DNA of 8,022 nt, from contig JASHWX010000007.1 in the NCBI GenBank assembly GCA_030043815.1, positions 1 through 8,022 on the forward strand, in the 5' to 3' direction. Below the pieces are notes generated by a model. It saw nothing but the letters and a program-made list of their open reading frames with translations. It was not told the origin of the DNA and ran no database searches. Origin of the DNA: Candidatus Rhabdochlamydia sp. (GTDB lineage: Bacteria > Chlamydiota > Chlamydiia > Chlamydiales > Rhabdochlamydiaceae). The translations under genes were made by a program, and so were the position numbers. Below are positions 6,739-8,022 of the stretch, one piece after another (positions within the stretch are counted from its first letter, which is position 1; every line of letters starts with the position of its first letter).

Positions 6739-6914
6739 TATACTGCTCCCGCTCAAAAAGAGTGAATCTGCCGGCGTCGGACAGCCAGTGAATTTGAACC
6801 CGCCTGCATCGCTCAACTTGTTCAAGTTGAGCTGCTTTAAGCGCCGGACTTCGCCTGGTTCAAATTCACGGCGCCTCCTTGGCATTTTCACTCTTTTTGA
6901 ACGGTCGCAGTATA
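6739..6914 (-). repeat. Right copy of complex palindromic repeat (MITE-like), 176 bp, inverted relative to the left copy
   Basis: Its reverse complement starts TATACTGCGACCG, ends GGGAGCAGTATA, and follows the left copy almost exactly, minus the two hairpin modules. The terminal arms (TCAAAAAGAGTGAA type), the GTGAATTTGAACC arms and the central CTCAACTTG hairpin are all kept. The end facing the neighbouring ATPase corresponds to the end facing rho in the left copy, so the two copies are mirror images around the unknown gene. This may be the simpler, ancestral form. Confidence 0.88.
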
Positions 6915-6937
6915 TTTTATCCTTTGACGCGAGAAAA

Positions 6938-6957
6938 CTCGGCTCTTCAGGGCCGAG
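6938..6957 (-). terminator. Weak candidate intrinsic terminator on the - strand
   Basis: CTCGGC (6938-6943) pairs with GCCGAG (6952-6957) across an 8-nt loop. On the - strand the stem is followed directly by TTTTCTC, a short U-rich tract. No - strand gene to its right is visible in the window, so it may be a remnant or unrelated to termination. Confidence 0.3.
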
Positions 6958-6970
6958 ATGAATCGCGCCC

Positions 6971-7015
6971 TTTTAAAAAAAACCATCAAATGGTAAAATT
7001 TAGACCATTAGATGG
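6971..7015 (+). promoter_or_regulatory. Candidate promoter and tandem operator of the ATPase gene
   Basis: TAAAAT (6994-6999) is a 5/6 match to a -10 box, with a weak TTTTAA (6971-6976) 17 bp upstream. The near-palindrome ACCAT-CAA-ATGGT (6982-6994) lies in the spacer and touches the -10. A second, CCAT-TAG-ATGG (7005-7015), covers the expected start point. Their centres (6988 and 7010) are 22 bp apart, about two helical turns, which suits two dimers bound on one face. This is inference from symmetry and position only. Confidence 0.4.
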
Positions 7016-7025
7016 ATGGGAAATC

Positions 7026-8022
7026 ATGAAATATCCTAGATTCTTGAATGAGAAGGTCTTAAGTGGAATAAAAAGAAGTCCTGCTATTCTTTTAGTAGGG
7101 GCTCGGCAATCGGGTAAATCTTTTTTAATGAAGGCGATGGCCAAAGAGATCCATGCTTCTTATGTGACCTTTGACAATCTCCCCACACTTGCAGCAGCTC
7201 ACCATGATCCTGTAGGTTTTATCCGGAGCTCAGTACAAAAACCTGTCATTCTCGATGAAATTCAACGTGCTCCTGAACTTTTTTTGCCGATTAAGGAGGA
7301 TATTGACAATCAGCGGATACCAGGCAGGTATTTGATGACGGGTTCAGCTAATCCTCTTGTCATCCCCAAGCTCGGTGATTCATTGGCAGGTCGAATGCTT
7401 CTTTACGAGCTATATCCACTCTCCCAAGGAGAAATCAACGGAATACGGGAAACCTTTCTCGAGAAAGTCTTTGATGCCAATCCTACCTTTACCCCTAGCA
7501 TTTCATTTAATAAAATAAACTTGATCGAGCGAATTATCCGAGGCGGCTATCCCGAAGTGCAACAGTTGCAAAACCACAATGAGCGCAGCGAATGGGCGGA
7601 TGGGTATCTTTCGCTGATCCTTCAAAAAGATATCCAAGACCTGGCAAATATTGAAGGGATCAGTTTGCTGCCTAATCTTCTCGTCACACTTGCAGCACAA
7701 ATCGGATCCCTTCTCGATTATGGAAATTTAGTCAAAGGCTCAGGAATTGCCATGACAACATTGAGACGGTATTTTCAACTTCTCCATAGTCTTTTTATTC
7801 TTCATACCTTGCCTGCTTGGAGCAGAAATCTTAAAAAACGCCTTGTAAAATCTCCAAAAGTCTTTTTCGTAGATACATTAATTCTATTGCAATTGTTAAA
7901 TCTTGATGCTTCGCGCCTTAAGGATAATCCCTCTTTCCTTGGAAAAGCAGCAGAGAATTTCGTCGTACTAGAATTGATTAAACAAACCACTTGGAGCCCG
8001 AAAAAAGTTAAACTGTTTCATT
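7026..8022 (+). CDS. AAA-type ATPase of the ATP-binding/DUF4143 (COG1373) family, 3' end outside window
   Basis: At least 332 residues are visible of a protein usually about 380-420 long, and there is no stop before the window edge. The N-terminal ATPase domain has Walker A GARQSGKS (residues 25-32), Walker B PVILDEIQRAP (73-83, D77-E78), the family signature GRYLMTGSAN (100-109) and then SLAGR and PLSQGEI. The DUF4143 part follows: YLSLILQKDIQDLANIEG, TLRRYFQLLHSLFIL, LPAWSRN and KSPKVFFVDT. The family's cellular role is not established; members are common in archaea, symbionts and accessory regions. I chose ATG 7026 because it gives the usual short lead before the P-loop. An in-frame ATG at 6990 lies upstream of the predicted transcription start. 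The Shine-Dalgarno is weak. The DNA is more AT-rich than polA-rho (32% GC at 7861-7920 against 62% at 2521-2580 by hand count), consistent with later acquisition. Confidence 0.88.
   Translation, partial: MKYPRFLNEKVLSGIKRSPAILLVGARQSGKSFLMKAMAKEIHASYVTFDNLPTLAAAHHDPVGFIRSSVQKPVILDEIQRAPELFLPIKEDIDNQRIPGRYLMTGSANPLVIPKLGDSLAGRMLLYELYPLSQGEINGIRETFLEKVFDANPTFTPSISFNKINLIERIIRGGYPEVQQLQNHNERSEWADGYLSLILQKDIQDLANIEGISLLPNLLVTLAAQIGSLLDYGNLVKGSGIAMTTLRRYFQLLHSLFILHTLPAWSRNLKKRLVKSPKVFFVDTLILLQLLNLDASRLKDNPSFLGKAAENFVVLELIKQTTWSPKKVKLFH

Larger units (their letters stand above)
4814..6914. mobile_element. Possible composite unit: inverted MITE-like repeats enclosing one cargo gene
   Basis: The two repeats in mirror orientation enclose only the 506-residue gene, and the unit is bounded on both outer sides by TATACTGCGACCG. 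This is the layout of a composite element that another element's transposase could mobilise. No transposase or recombinase is present. Two independent insertions on either side of a resident gene, or gene conversion between copies, would give the same picture. Confidence 0.4.
6626..7025. other. Intergenic region between the divergent unknown gene and the ATPase gene
   Basis: I see no convincing gene here. It holds the - strand Shine-Dalgarno and operator-like palindromes (6630-6687), the right copy of the complex repeat (6739-6914), a small GC-rich hairpin (6938-6957), and the + strand promoter region of the ATPase gene with two near-palindromes (6971-7015). A short + strand frame from ATG 6680 runs through the repeat to a stop at 6959-6961. 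It is probably not a gene in its present form. Confidence 0.7.

Noticed and set aside
6616..6891. 91-codon - strand frame through the right repeat
   Set aside because: It is made mostly of repeat sequence, overlaps the Shine-Dalgarno and start of the unknown gene, and gives an arginine-rich peptide with no homology I recognise.
6990..7025. Upstream ATG start for the ATPase
   Set aside because: It has no Shine-Dalgarno, sits inside the near-palindrome, and lies upstream of the predicted transcription start. The added 12 residues are not typical of the family.

Overview
The window most likely comes from a chromosome of the phylum Chlamydiae. Three well-conserved genes lie in the order polA, coaE, rho on the + strand. 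This is the order known in Chlamydia (sohB-polA-coaE-rho), and the CoaE here carries chlamydial features such as its NNGS-x-EEL tail. The moderate GC content and the accessory DNA downstream fit an amoeba-associated 'chlamydia-related' lineage (for example Waddlia or Estrella type) better than the pathogenic Chlamydia genus. That finer placement is inference.

Positions 1-4771 are a compact housekeeping block. It holds the tail of an unidentified upstream gene (ending 175), polA (181-2844), coaE (2838-3446, overlapping polA by 7 nt) and rho (3452-4771). Spacers are 5 nt or negative, so the genes are probably co-transcribed. All key residues of DNA polymerase I (5' nuclease, 3'-5' proofreading and polymerase), dephospho-CoA kinase and Rho appear intact. 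A perfect 26-bp palindrome follows rho.

Positions 4814-6914 are an accessory unit. Two copies of a complex, palindrome-rich repeat (290 bp on the left, 176 bp on the right) sit in inverted orientation. They flank one - strand gene of 506 codons that I cannot assign to a family and that contains an internal duplication. Both repeats begin TATACTG and end GTATA, have imperfect terminal inverted repeats, and look like non-autonomous (MITE-like) elements. The left copy carries two extra hairpin modules that share a conserved frame around different stems. The unknown gene stops 1 nt from the left repeat and has its own Shine-Dalgarno and an operator-like inverted repeat upstream.

Positions 6915-8022 hold a short intergenic region with a plausible promoter and two near-palindromes 22 bp apart. 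After it comes the start of an AAA-type ATPase of the ATP-binding/DUF4143 (COG1373) family, which runs off the window end. Its DNA is visibly more AT-rich than the housekeeping block, which fits an accessory or transferred gene.
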